Part shown: piece by piece, positions 1 to 7,748 of the stretch
Layout: each line of letters starts with the position of its first letter
How positions within the stretch are numbered: position 1 is the first letter of the stretch
Source: Dehalococcoidia bacterium
GTDB taxonomy: Bacteria; Chloroflexota; Dehalococcoidia; Dehalococcoidales; SURF-40
NCBI GenBank assembly: GCA_003599745.1
Contig: QZJL01000044.1
Coordinates: 1 to 38,557 of the forward strand
DNA: 38,557 nucleotides
Direction of reading: 5' to 3'
Position numbers and translations under genes: made by a program
The notes under the pieces: generated by a model
The model's input: only the letters and a program-made list of their open reading frames with translations
Told to the model about the DNA's origin: nothing
The model's database searches: none

Positions 1-165
1 GACGACGATAATGGGTCTATCACCTTTCTTGTGATAGACTCGGTGGCTGCCGCCGCTCTTACGTAACCTGTACCCTAAAGCAATCAGAAGACGCTCACAG
101 TCTTCGGTCGTGATGTGAGTCTCGTCGGTAAGGAATTTTTTGACTAGCTTCTCTTTTCTTTCTAT
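1..165 (-). CDS. HicA-like mRNA interferase toxin, cut by window edge, start unclear
   Basis: Reading the minus strand from about 174 leftwards gives an open frame running off the edge. It carries a lysine/glutamate-rich first helix (RKEKLVKKF), an ERLLIALGYRL helix, then GGSHRVYHKKGDRPIIVV. This is the double-stranded-RNA-binding-like fold of HicA (YcfA) toxins, with the glycine-serine-histidine motif holding the catalytic His. HicA cleaves mRNA and is normally neutralised by HicB. No hicB is seen to the right; it could lie beyond position 1. The frame has no ATG, GTG or TTG after its upstream stop at 175-177, so translation would need ATA (163-165) or another odd codon, or the gene is degenerate. 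Family call is fairly firm; intactness is not. Confidence 0.6.
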   Translation of the reverse strand, partial: MERKEKLVKKFLTDETHITTEDCERLLIALGYRLRKSGGSHRVYHKKGDRPIIVV

Positions 166-173
166 GCTAAGAT

Positions 174-191
174 GCTACCACGAGTAGTAGC
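174..191. promoter_or_regulatory. Imperfect palindrome upstream of the hicA-like frame
   Basis: Positions 174-191 read GCTACCACGAGTAGTAGC: two 8-base arms around a 2-base centre with one G:T-type mismatch. It lies directly in front of the HicA-like reading frame, where a HicB-type autoregulator would bind. The operator role is inferred from position only. It could also form a small hairpin in the RNA. Confidence 0.35.
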
Positions 192-213
192 ATTTGTCAA
201 TTTGATATGTTTG

Positions 214-321
214 TCACCAGTCGGCCAGCAGCAAGCCGCAGTAAAGCGCGTTTTCACCCGCCTGTATTAAAGCCTCGACCTCGCTGACTTTATCCACCGG
301 CGAAAGAATCTTCATCATCAT
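214..321 (-). pseudogene. N-terminal stump of a U32-family peptidase
   Basis: The minus strand from 321 encodes 35 residues beginning with three Met codons, followed by KILSPVDKVSEVEALIQAG and YCGLLLADW, then TGA at 214-216. This is the characteristic first beta-alpha-beta unit of U32 peptidase (collagenase-like/YegQ-type) proteins, which are normally several hundred residues long. Codon use is GC-rich like the native chromosome and unlike the genes on both sides. The frame stops exactly at the end of the conserved block, and what follows is AT-rich. I read it as the 5' end of a native gene cut by insertion or deletion; the rest of the gene is not in the window. Confidence 0.6.
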
Positions 322-340
322 GTAATTATAAACTTTAGGT

Positions 341-356
341 CATAGCTATTGCTATG
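341..356. repeat. Short perfect hairpin between druA-like gene and U32 stump
   Basis: CATAGC-TATT-GCTATG forms a perfect 6-bp stem with a 4-nt loop. It lies about 45 bases downstream of the last gene of the nurA-herA-druA operon. There is no T-tract on either strand, so it is at best a weak transcription terminator or 3'-end stabilising hairpin. Confidence 0.25.
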
Positions 357-398
357 CCGTAGACTGCTGAAATAAGAGTGAACTATTATACTGTTTCT

Positions 399-1652
399 TT
401 ATGTGATAGTTTTTTCGATATTGAAATTTTCGGGTAAGAATTCTCTGACCTTGTTGATTATAAAAGGATTTTGCTTTCGGTTTCTCAACCATCTAGCATC
501 CCAATAATCGACAAGTTTATCTAATGGCATATCTCGATAGAGTGGTGTTTTCGCTTCACCTTTTAAAAATGCTCTGAAGTTTCTAGCTACTCGAACCGCA
601 AATAGTCCTCTCTGAAAAGAATGCTTTAGAATTACGTCCGAATTCAAATCCAGCACATCGCAAGCCGCTCTTATGACTCTCATACGCCAATTAGGGCCGT
701 CCCCAAATCTGTTAGACGTATTGCACCCATTTTCCTCTGCAAGCTGCAACATGGCCTTAAAAGTTTCGTGTGAGATATGAAGAGAGCCATAACCAGACGT
801 TACCCCTATTGGTTTGTATAATAACGTTTTTCCGTACTTCAAACGGTTGTATTGAGAACTATTTTTGCCATATAAGCTCGTTGTCATAATTAAGGCTAGC
901 TCAGATGCTTTGCGCTTCTTAATTATCGTCTCAGATTTTGCATATTTTGCTTTGAAGATTTCCCTTAACTCGTTAGACGCTAGAACATAAGAGACCAACT
1001 TCCCGCCGAGCAGGTAATTGTAAGGCGGAACCGCACCGATGACATATGCATCCATACTATAAATAATTCTATTCGACCTTGTTGCGGTGTCCCATCCAAT
1101 CCACTTGTCTCTATCAGGAATATGGATGATGCTACTCCCCAGAGCTGCAATACCAATAATTGGGCTATCTTTTACTCCATCATCTCTGATAAGTAAGCGC
1201 ATTCTTCTGCCCACATAATCCGATGACGGCGAACTCCAAAAATACCTGAATATCCGAAAAAGGTCATGTTGAGCTTGTGTCTTACACGCTTCTATTCTCG
1301 GATGAATTTGAGATTTCAAAAGAGTGCTTCCAAGCGCCAAATTACTTCGTGCTAAATCGAGATGCTGTTTTATCCAGCTTTCGTTAAGCTCTATCATTTC
1401 ATTTCGAGAATAAGCCATCGCTTTTCTGATTATTTCTTTATGATAAGTGTTTGGCGGTACCAATTTGATGGCATTTGAATTGGATTGTAAATGCCAACCT
1501 AATCTGAGCAGGTCACGCACAAGCAGTAAAGGCACACGTTGTTCCAATGGTAAATTATCTTGGTCTATCGAAAATTGGCTAGCAAACGATGGCTCTAAGA
1601 GTCGGGCGAGTATATCGTCCCCTCGTTGGGTTGGGACAGTTAGCGTCGTCAC
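399..1652 (-). CDS. druA-like: DUF4338 protein, Druantia DruA-like (417 aa)
   Basis: The protein resembles the DUF4338 family, which includes DruA of the Druantia anti-phage system; DUF4338 has no established enzymatic activity. The diagnostic core runs from about residue 148 to 270: RRMRLLIRDDG, then IGIAALGSS, RDKWIGWD (181-188), DAYVIGAVPPYNYLLGGKLV (201-220), and further on SSQYNRLKY. The segment FGDGPNWRMR near residue 320 and the C-terminal helices also fit the longer DruA-type members. The start is GTG, chosen because it overlaps the herA stop (GTGA, 4 bases), which implies translational coupling. The other Druantia genes (DruB-E, including the large helicase DruE) are absent; instead it is linked to HerA and NurA. 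Codon use is AT-rich. The family call is from memory of the motif pattern, so it is good but not certain. Confidence 0.72.
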   Translation of the reverse strand: MTTLTVPTQRGDDILARLLEPSFASQFSIDQDNLPLEQRVPLLLVRDLLRLGWHLQSNSNAIKLVPPNTYHKEIIRKAMAYSRNEMIELNESWIKQHLDLARSNLALGSTLLKSQIHPRIEACKTQAQHDLFRIFRYFWSSPSSDYVGRRMRLLIRDDGVKDSPIIGIAALGSSIIHIPDRDKWIGWDTATRSNRIIYSMDAYVIGAVPPYNYLLGGKLVSYVLASNELREIFKAKYAKSETIIKKRKASELALIMTTSLYGKNSSQYNRLKYGKTLLYKPIGVTSGYGSLHISHETFKAMLQLAEENGCNTSNRFGDGPNWRMRVIRAACDVLDLNSDVILKHSFQRGLFAVRVARNFRAFLKGEAKTPLYRDMPLDKLVDYWDARWLRNRKQNPFIINKVREFLPENFNIEKTIT

Positions 1653-3277
1653 TTGTATAGCTTATCCTTTACTAGTTTCTCAAATTCTATAACTCGGACT
1701 GGCACCGCAAAGGCACGGTCTGAAGTCACCATATATAGATTCCCAGGTATTGTCTCCGTCTGAATGAAATTCGAAATGACGCCATCATAGTTGATATTGG
1801 ACTTAACCAGAGCTTTAATATCATCCGAGTTGCCCATGTAAAAGGTAAAGAAGTTCTCGGCTTGCGTTCTTATTTCTTCGGAAATTGCGGATGGGCGCTG
1901 GGTTATGGCGACCATTCCCAATCCGAATTTTCTTCCTTCTTTGGCACAACGCACAAACGGGTTAGCGTTGCTCTTAACTAATTCATCGGACAACACATTT
2001 TGGGCTTCTTCGACAAAAACCACAGTCTGTATGACAGCGTCAGGCTTGTTGCTAGTAAATTCAGCTTTGTTATGTTCGAAAAGCTTACGAACAAATATGG
2101 TTGAGATAATACTTGCATCCGTTGTGTCCTTTAGCGAAAGGTCTATTACAACAGTCTTGCCCTGTTTGAGGTATTTGAAAACATCTTCAATTAAGGTTGA
2201 ACTGTTGCTGTGAAGACCCTTGCCCTCGTCGATTAAGTGGCGAACACGTTTTCTAATAGCTGCTATTGTTTTCCGTGCACTCTTGTCCTCTTCGCCCCTG
2301 GCATTTGTCGAAAAGAAATCCGGGAAATCTTTATGAATCTTTGAAGGATCATTTACGTACGTGTCGATCTTTGGGATAAAATCAGTGACACCCTCATCGT
2401 CTAAATACAAAAGAAATGACTTCATAACTTCTGAGAACCCCGTGGAGAAGCTTAGAATATCGGCGATGGTTAGGTTCTTGTGCATATTGATCAGAACTTT
2501 ACCGCCAGACTTGAAATGATTTTCATATCCCAGTATCTCTTTGTCGGTATAAACAACAAGGTTGTCACGAATCTTTTGCTCATCGATATTACCCAAACCA
2601 GCAGTCTTCTGACCTTTGAGGAAATATTCACCGTTTAGGTCGAAAATTAGCTTTCCGTAAGATACGTCACCTATAGTTTGATATAAAAGGACTTTTATCA
2701 GATTAGTCTTTCCGAAGCCGGATTGAGCGAATACCATAGTCCTTTTCTCTTTTAGCCTCTTGGTATCGAAAAGTATCTCACCTTTATCTGCGTGTAAATC
2801 TTCCCCTATGCATAGGCATCCTATCGGCGCTCCGGCAGAGTCTGGTTGATTTATTATGGCATCGACTTCTCTTTTATTTAGATGCCTAGCGTGGTATGAG
2901 ACCGTTGGGAGCTTCCGCACAGCAGTTGTAAACACTATTGCATACCCGCTGTCAGTGAATGTTCCCAGCATTCGGACTCTATATGTATAGCTAAACATCT
3001 TCTGCTTATCACGCTCTGAGAGTTCCCTTTCAGCTATGCGAGCATAGTGAACCGCTACGAGTGTCTTATCTTGTGACCGGAATATGGGGTCTTCATCATA
3101 TATTTCAGCTTCAACTCTCGTTAAAAATTTCCTGCCGTCTTCATTTTTCGGGGTAAGGACAATGAAGTCACCTTTATTTGGACTAGCTTTAGCATCCTCA
3201 TAGGAAGAGTAAATTAGCAAAGCGTCTTCGGTAGTCTTTTGTCCATATAGGACGCCGAAATCAGTACGTTGTGGCAT
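1649..3277 (-). CDS. herA: HerA-type hexameric DNA translocase ATPase (542 aa)
   Basis: HerA proteins are FtsK/HerA-superfamily ring ATPases that pump DNA and drive partner nucleases. Residues 1-125 form a beta-rich region consistent with a HAS barrel. Walker A is AQSGFGKTN (184-192, Lys190), a variant of the usual TGSGKSN. The NGEYF block (215-219) is typical. Walker B with the catalytic acidic pair is VVFVEEAQ (419-426). The motif ITQRPSAISEEIRTQ (458-472) supplies the sensor Gln/Arg. The start ATG at 3277 has a strong SD (AAGGAGAG) placed 6 bases upstream, and lies 11 bases after the nurA stop. The last codons overlap the next gene. Association with NurA is the classic DNA-end-resection pair; here the third partner suggests a defence role. 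No Mre11/Rad50 is nearby. Confidence 0.9.
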   Translation of the reverse strand: MPQRTDFGVLYGQKTTEDALLIYSSYEDAKASPNKGDFIVLTPKNEDGRKFLTRVEAEIYDEDPIFRSQDKTLVAVHYARIAERELSERDKQKMFSYTYRVRMLGTFTDSGYAIVFTTAVRKLPTVSYHARHLNKREVDAIINQPDSAGAPIGCLCIGEDLHADKGEILFDTKRLKEKRTMVFAQSGFGKTNLIKVLLYQTIGDVSYGKLIFDLNGEYFLKGQKTAGLGNIDEQKIRDNLVVYTDKEILGYENHFKSGGKVLINMHKNLTIADILSFSTGFSEVMKSFLLYLDDEGVTDFIPKIDTYVNDPSKIHKDFPDFFSTNARGEEDKSARKTIAAIRKRVRHLIDEGKGLHSNSSTLIEDVFKYLKQGKTVVIDLSLKDTTDASIISTIFVRKLFEHNKAEFTSNKPDAVIQTVVFVEEAQNVLSDELVKSNANPFVRCAKEGRKFGLGMVAITQRPSAISEEIRTQAENFFTFYMGNSDDIKALVKSNINYDGVISNFIQTETIPGNLYMVTSDRAFAVPVRVIEFEKLVKDKLYK

Positions 3278-3288
3278 TTCCTCTCTCC

Positions 3289-4527
3289 TTAGAAACGGGA
3301 ATGAATATCAAGGAACATATTTTCGATGTCAACATTATCCATGCGTTGAGTCAAGTACATGGAATGCTTTACCCGGTTTATCACTTCTTCTTTGAAATCT
3401 GCCTTAAGTGTCACGAAATTGTGTGCCTCAACCAATGGATATGGGTAGCCAAGGATATAATGTTCCTGTGTCAGCCGAGTGAGATTATAGAAAATCTCTT
3501 TTAATTTACTAATATTTCGAGTTTGGACATTTTGTTTTATTCCAGGTATTGCATCAAAGATATTAACGTCAGCGACTACCCAATCGTAATTTTGAAGTTT
3601 CTCTACATAATCAAGTCTGGCAGCAAAGAATAAGCCAAATCCCCTGCCACCTGTAATACCTTTTTTCACGAACATTGACCCGCTTCCGTAAGAGTTTAAT
3701 AACACGTTATCGGGAACTTCAAACCAACAACATAATTTTTGACTCTTAGGGTCGGTCTCTTTGAAAGGGTAAGAGGGTCTTAGCTTGTCCTGAAGGTAAC
3801 CATCTATTTGTTTGAAAGTGTAGCTTAGTTCTATTTTTATTGGCGAGTTTTTTGTTATCCCGACAATGATGAGCTTCTTTTCATTGCTCAGAAAGTCACC
3901 GAGCTTAACGAGATACTCTTGTTTAATATTTAGTGACCTGAGAGTCCCATCCTTTAATATGAAATCCCCTTCTTTGACTTCAGGCCGACAAGCGATTTCA
4001 AATATCAGAGACCATTCCAAAATTTCCTGACAAAAGGACAACAGGGTCGAGATCGTGGTGCAAACTGCTTCCTTTGTGTATGGAAATATATCTCCCAAGC
4101 CTGCTGGTTTCAAGAAATCCAAGAATCTTTTTACGGTTGGTAAAGCAATTAGCTCATCATAAATGACAGATAAGTGCTGGTCGCAAGTTATTAAGATATT
4201 CTGGGGAGTGTACGATTGCCCTAAGATTACAGGGTCGTTATAGTTGTTTAAGCGAATCTGTTTTCCCGAATCAAAGCAAACATAGCCGCCTCGATACAAG
4301 CCAATAGTTACCCCATTGTAGAAAGAATGGCTGTTGTCGCTTCCATCAACTGCGAAAAACTTTAAGTCGGTATCGTCAATCTGGTCGAAGGGTATTATCT
4401 CAAAAATCTGCGGCGTTTCTGAGTTCGACTCGTCACCCACTGTAGGAATCGGATATTGCTTATTAGTTCGCAGATTGATATGTTGAGCAACAGAATCAAT
4501 CGCTGATTGTGGAATAAGGTCTTCCAT
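3289..4527 (-). CDS. nurA: NurA-domain nuclease (412 aa)
   Basis: NurA is a 5'-3' single/double-strand exo- and endonuclease that works threaded to the HerA ring. The N-terminal motif FFAVDGS (Asp61) is the hallmark. A second acidic cluster is LIFEIA (Glu177) and ILKDGTLRSL (Asp193), followed by LIIVGITKNSP (219-229). The C-terminal GYPYPLVEAHNF (360-371) supplies the Tyr/His pair (Tyr361, His369, eight residues apart as in Sulfolobus NurA). By this reading all five active-site residues are present, so the enzyme should be active; the exact Glu assignment is tentative. First gene of the operon, preceded by a near-consensus promoter. The SD is weak (TTAGGT, about 10-12 bases before ATG). The middle region (about 230-350) is longer and more variable than in archaeal NurA. 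Confidence 0.82.
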   Translation of the reverse strand: MEDLIPQSAIDSVAQHINLRTNKQYPIPTVGDESNSETPQIFEIIPFDQIDDTDLKFFAVDGSDNSHSFYNGVTIGLYRGGYVCFDSGKQIRLNNYNDPVILGQSYTPQNILITCDQHLSVIYDELIALPTVKRFLDFLKPAGLGDIFPYTKEAVCTTISTLLSFCQEILEWSLIFEIACRPEVKEGDFILKDGTLRSLNIKQEYLVKLGDFLSNEKKLIIVGITKNSPIKIELSYTFKQIDGYLQDKLRPSYPFKETDPKSQKLCCWFEVPDNVLLNSYGSGSMFVKKGITGGRGFGLFFAARLDYVEKLQNYDWVVADVNIFDAIPGIKQNVQTRNISKLKEIFYNLTRLTQEHYILGYPYPLVEAHNFVTLKADFKEEVINRVKHSMYLTQRMDNVDIENMFLDIHSRF

Positions 4528-4556
4528 AATTTATGATACCTAAATAATTTTCCTTA

Positions 4557-4584
4557 ATTATACACCAACATCATTTTATGCCAA
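4557..4584 (-). promoter_or_regulatory. Sigma-70-type promoter of nurA-herA-druA operon
   Basis: On the minus strand TTGGCA (4584-4579) is followed after 16 bases by a perfect TATAAT (4562-4557), 29 bases ahead of the nurA ATG. It is one of the best promoter matches in the window and would transcribe the whole three-gene operon constitutively unless an operator overlaps it. Confidence 0.65.
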
Positions 4585-4616
4585 GCAAGAAACCTTAGTT
4601 GAAGCGAAATCACGAC

Positions 4617-4645
4617 TAGACTTAGCCACGTCGTTGTGTTATATT
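4617..4645 (+). promoter_or_regulatory. Possible promoter of thiolase operon
   Basis: TAGACT, 17 bases, TATATT, ending about 50 bases before the first thiolase ATG. The -35 matches only four of six consensus bases. It lies back to back with the nurA promoter. Confidence 0.35.
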
Positions 4646-4696
4646 TATATTCGGGTTTTTCATCTTTTCGAACTCTTTTAATAAGGAGTGAGCGCA

Positions 4697-5971
4697 ATGG
4701 TGCAACGACAGCGTAAACTGGGGAGGGGCGTGGCTCTGGTCGGAGCCGGGATGAGCAAGTACGGCGTCCGCCAGGGATTTTCCAACCGCGAGATGTTCGT
4801 CGAAGCCTTCCAGAACATGCTCAAATCGGTTGACCGGGGGATTGACCCGAAGGCTATTGAAGCCAACTACGTCGGCTGCTGCGGCGCCTGGACGTGGGAA
4901 ACCCAGGCCGGCATTGCCAAATGGTGCACCGACTGGGCGGGACTGAACCCAATCCCGTCCACCACGATTGACAACGCCTGTGCCAGCGCCTCGGTCGCTA
5001 TGCGCCAGGCCATCATCGGGGTCGCCAGCGGCCTTTACGACATTGCCATCGGCGGCGGCGTCGAGAAGATGACCACCCTGCCCACCGAAGAAACCACTCT
5101 GGTGCTCGCCACCGGCGGCGACATCATCTGGGAAGGCTACGCCGGCTACACTTTCCCCGGCCTCTATGCCACGATGGCCACCGCCCATATGGCCGAGTTC
5201 GGCACCACTCCCGAAGACTTGATGAACGTCGCCATCAAAAACCACTACAACGGAGCTCTCAACCCGATGGCGCAGATGCCCTTCACCCTGGAAGACCACA
5301 TGAAGATGCGCATCGCCAAGGCCAAAGAGAAGGGACAGCCGGTGCCCGACTGGAAAAACGTGATGGACTTCCTGCATGACCCGGCCTTTAACCCGATGAT
5401 TGCTTACCCCCTGAGACTTTTCGATTGCTGTCCCATCACCGACGGCGCCGCCTGCGCCCTGTTCGTCGCCGAGGACATCGCCAAAAACTTCACCGACAAG
5501 CCGCTTTACGTGGTCGGCACAGGGCAGGCCAGCGGCAATGCCCTGCTTAGCCGCGATGCCTTAAACTACATACCGGCGACCCGCCTTGCCGCCAAACAGG
5601 CCTACGAAATGGCCGGCGTCACCGCCAAAGACATCAAAATTGCCGAAGTCCACGACTGTTTCACCATCGCCGAAGTTATGGCGATTGGCGACCTTGGTTT
5701 CTTCGAACCCGGCAAAGAAGCCGCCACCGCCGCCGCGATGGGCAAGACCGCCCGCGACGGCGTTATGCCCATCAACACCTCGGGCGGCCTCAAGAGCAAG
5801 GGGCACCCAGTCGGCGCCACCGGCGCCGGGCAGGCGGTGGAAATTTTCCACCAGATGCGCGGCGAGGCCGGCGCCCGCCAGGTGAAAAAGGACGTCAACC
5901 TGGCGCTGCAGCACAACGTCGGCGCGCACGGCACCACCGTGGTCGTGCAAATCTACGAGAGGAGAGACTAA
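4697..5971 (+). CDS. SCP-x-type thiolase (424 aa)
   Basis: Thiolases of the SCP2/SCP-x or lipid-transfer group cleave 3-oxoacyl-CoA (or catalyse related acyl transfers) and usually need a DUF35 partner. The nucleophile is Cys95 in DNACASAS; the group-specific HDCF motif is at 319-322 and the GHP histidine is His370. The usual C-terminal CxG cysteine is replaced by a QHNVGAHGTT region, as expected for this subgroup. The start is ATG 4697, because the SD AAGGAG (4683-4688) sits 8 bases before it and overlaps the alternative upstream GTG. It heads a same-strand operon of acyl-CoA genes, with the DUF35 gene 2 bases downstream. Confidence 0.85.
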   Translation: MVQRQRKLGRGVALVGAGMSKYGVRQGFSNREMFVEAFQNMLKSVDRGIDPKAIEANYVGCCGAWTWETQAGIAKWCTDWAGLNPIPSTTIDNACASASVAMRQAIIGVASGLYDIAIGGGVEKMTTLPTEETTLVLATGGDIIWEGYAGYTFPGLYATMATAHMAEFGTTPEDLMNVAIKNHYNGALNPMAQMPFTLEDHMKMRIAKAKEKGQPVPDWKNVMDFLHDPAFNPMIAYPLRLFDCCPITDGAACALFVAEDIAKNFTDKPLYVVGTGQASGNALLSRDALNYIPATRLAAKQAYEMAGVTAKDIKIAEVHDCFTIAEVMAIGDLGFFEPGKEAATAAAMGKTARDGVMPINTSGGLKSKGHPVGATGAGQAVEIFHQMRGEAGARQVKKDVNLALQHNVGAHGTTVVVQIYERRD

Positions 5972-5973
5972 CG

Positions 5974-6420
5974 ATGGGCGAAGCAGCTTTACCCTTTACG
6001 GCAGCTTCCTTTGATACCTTTGTCAGCCAGAAGAAAATCATGGCCGCAAGGTGCAAGAAGTGCGGCAATCTCATCTTACCGCCGCGCAACATGTGCGGCA
6101 AGTGCTACGGCGCCGAGCTTGAATGGGAAGAGGTCGCGGGCAAGGGCAAGCTCATTTCTTTTACCGTCATCGGCGTCGGCCCCACCCCGATGATTAACGA
6201 AGGCTACAACCGCGACAATCCCTACTGCTCCGGGGTGGTGCAGCTTGAAGCCGGCCCGCGCATCTGCACCCAGATACTGGGCGTGGACGCCAAGCACCCC
6301 GAGAACATCAAGCTGAATACGCCGCTGGTCGCCGACTTCGTCGAGAGGGGCAGCTACTCGCTGGTGCCCGTTATCGCCAATATCAAGAAGACCTACCTCG
6401 CCTTCCGTCCAACCGAATAA
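5974..6420 (+). CDS. DUF35 Zn-ribbon/OB-fold acyl-CoA-binding protein (148 aa)
   Basis: Small partner protein of SCP-x-type thiolases and HMG-CoA synthase-like enzymes. It has a four-cysteine rubredoxin-like zinc ribbon (Cys27, Cys30, Cys41, Cys44; pattern CKKC and CGKC), then an OB fold beginning around KGKLISFTVIGVGP. It probably forms a stable complex with the upstream thiolase and shuttles the CoA substrate. The two genes are separated by 2 bases, and the SD (GAGAGGAGAG) lies inside the end of the thiolase gene, so they should be translationally coupled. Length is typical of the family. Confidence 0.88.
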   Translation: MGEAALPFTAASFDTFVSQKKIMAARCKKCGNLILPPRNMCGKCYGAELEWEEVAGKGKLISFTVIGVGPTPMINEGYNRDNPYCSGVVQLEAGPRICTQILGVDAKHPENIKLNTPLVADFVERGSYSLVPVIANIKKTYLAFRPTE

Positions 6421-6458
6421 CCCGGAGGGAGAAAATAAATCTCCCAAAACAAACCGGG
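6421..6458 (+). repeat. Intercistronic hairpin in thiolase operon
   Basis: An inner stem GGGAGA (6427-6432) / TCTCCC (6440-6445) with an A-rich 7-nt loop is enclosed by CCCGG (6421-6425) / CCGGG (6454-6458). No T-tract follows, so it is more likely an RNA-processing or stability element than a full terminator. Confidence 0.4.
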
Positions 6459-6484
6459 ACTAAAGAATATTGCGGAGGGATTAA

Positions 6485-7705
6485 ATGGGAACTGAAAGAG
6501 ACACGGTTATCGTAAGCGCGGCGAGAACGCCTTTTGGCCGCTACGGCGGCTCCCTCAAAGACATTGATTACTACGACCTCGGCGCCATCCCCATGAAAGA
6601 GGTCATCAAGCGGGCGAATATCGAGCCTTCGGTGGTTGACGAAGTCTTCTGGGGGGTCGGCGATACCTCGGTTTGCAAAGATGTTTTCACCCCGGTGGCT
6701 GCCCGCCAGTCGCTTATCAAAGCCGGGCTGCCTCCCACCACGCCTTCAATTTCTTTCGATAAAGCCTGCGTCTCCGCCATGTCCGCCGTCAAGATGGCGG
6801 CCACCGCCATCCGCGCCGGCGACATTGACACCGCCATCGCCGGCGGCGCCACCAGCTTCAGCCGCGAACCTCTGGTGGTGCGCAACCTGCGCTTCCAGGG
6901 TTTCCGCATCGGCAACGTCGCTATGGAAGACCCGCTTTTCGCCCTGGGTTACAAGGACTTCAACCCGGTAAGCGTGGACAGCGACAACGTCGCCTACGAA
7001 TACGGCATTGGCCGCGAGGAACAGGACGAGTGGGCGGCGCGCAGCCACGCCAACTACGGTAAGGCCTGGAAAGATGGTAAATTCAAGGACGAGATTATGC
7101 CGCTCACCATCCCCCAGCCCAAGGGGGAGCCGGTGGTGCTTAACATTGACGAACAATACCGCGCCAGCAGCACTAAAGAGAGCCTGGCAGCTCTCAAAAC
7201 CGTCTACAATACCAGGGCAATCACCGCCGGCAACGCTCCCGGCTTGAACGACGGCGCTACCGCCATCCTGGTGATAAGCCGCAAGAAAGCCGGAGAACTC
7301 GGTCTTCCCGTTCTGGCCGAAGTGGTCGCCCAGGTTTCTATTGCGATTGACGCCAGCCGCATGCCGGAAGCTCCCGGATTCGCGATGCAGCTGGCTCTTA
7401 AAAAGGCCGGCCTCAAGCTCGACGACATCGCGGTGATGGAAATCAACGAGGCCTTCGCCTGCGTGCCGCTGGTTTCAATGCGAGTCCTGGCTGGCAAAGA
7501 TAAAACACTCTACACGAAAATCGCCGACCGGATGAACATCAACGGCAGCGCCATCGCCATCGGCCACCCCAACACCGCCAGCGGCGCCCGGCTTATCATG
7601 AACTTATTGTACGAACTGCGGCGGCGGGGCGGCGGCTATGCCATGGGGGGTATCTGCGGCGGGCTTGCCCAAGCCGATGCCAGCATCATTAAAGTGAACG
7701 CCTAA
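6485..7705 (+). CDS. Thiolase, acetyl-CoA C-acyltransferase family (406 aa)
   Basis: Classical thiolase-fold enzyme that condenses or cleaves acyl-CoA with CoA. Nucleophilic Cys95 lies in DKACVSAMS, the NEAFA motif lies near residue 320, His361 in GHPNTASG, and the second catalytic Cys391 in GGICGGLAQ, so the full C-H-C set is present. This is the degradative/biosynthetic thiolase II layout, unlike the SCP-x enzyme upstream. The start ATG has GGAGG 7 bases before it. Two different thiolases in one operon suggest two successive chain-shortening steps or two chain-length ranges. Confidence 0.87.
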   Translation: MGTERDTVIVSAARTPFGRYGGSLKDIDYYDLGAIPMKEVIKRANIEPSVVDEVFWGVGDTSVCKDVFTPVAARQSLIKAGLPPTTPSISFDKACVSAMSAVKMAATAIRAGDIDTAIAGGATSFSREPLVVRNLRFQGFRIGNVAMEDPLFALGYKDFNPVSVDSDNVAYEYGIGREEQDEWAARSHANYGKAWKDGKFKDEIMPLTIPQPKGEPVVLNIDEQYRASSTKESLAALKTVYNTRAITAGNAPGLNDGATAILVISRKKAGELGLPVLAEVVAQVSIAIDASRMPEAPGFAMQLALKKAGLKLDDIAVMEINEAFACVPLVSMRVLAGKDKTLYTKIADRMNINGSAIAIGHPNTASGARLIMNLLYELRRRGGGYAMGGICGGLAQADASIIKVNA

Positions 7706-7748
7706 TCCAGCGGCAAATATAAAACCGGAACCGAATGCAGGAGGGAGC

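Larger units (their letters stand above)
1..4600. other. AT-rich accessory (defence-like) island
   Basis: The stretch up to about 4600 is visibly richer in A and T than everything to its right, where codons mostly end in C or G. All recognisable genes in it are on the minus strand and are of defence or genome-conflict type (HicA-like toxin, DUF4338/DruA-like, HerA, NurA). It also holds a truncated native-looking gene stump (214-321). I infer horizontal acquisition. No integrase, transposase, tRNA or direct-repeat boundary is visible, and the left border lies outside the window, so the mechanism of entry is not shown. Confidence 0.6.

Noticed and set aside
399-1652. Transposase interpretation of the DUF4338 protein
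   Set aside because: DUF4338 domains also occur near transposases, but no inverted repeats or DDE catalytic pattern is seen, and the gene is embedded in a herA-nurA operon.
4622-5377. Long minus-strand ORF opposite the first thiolase (251 aa)
   Set aside because: Low-complexity, His/Gly/Val-rich translation opposite a clear thiolase; a GC-rich antisense shadow with no SD.
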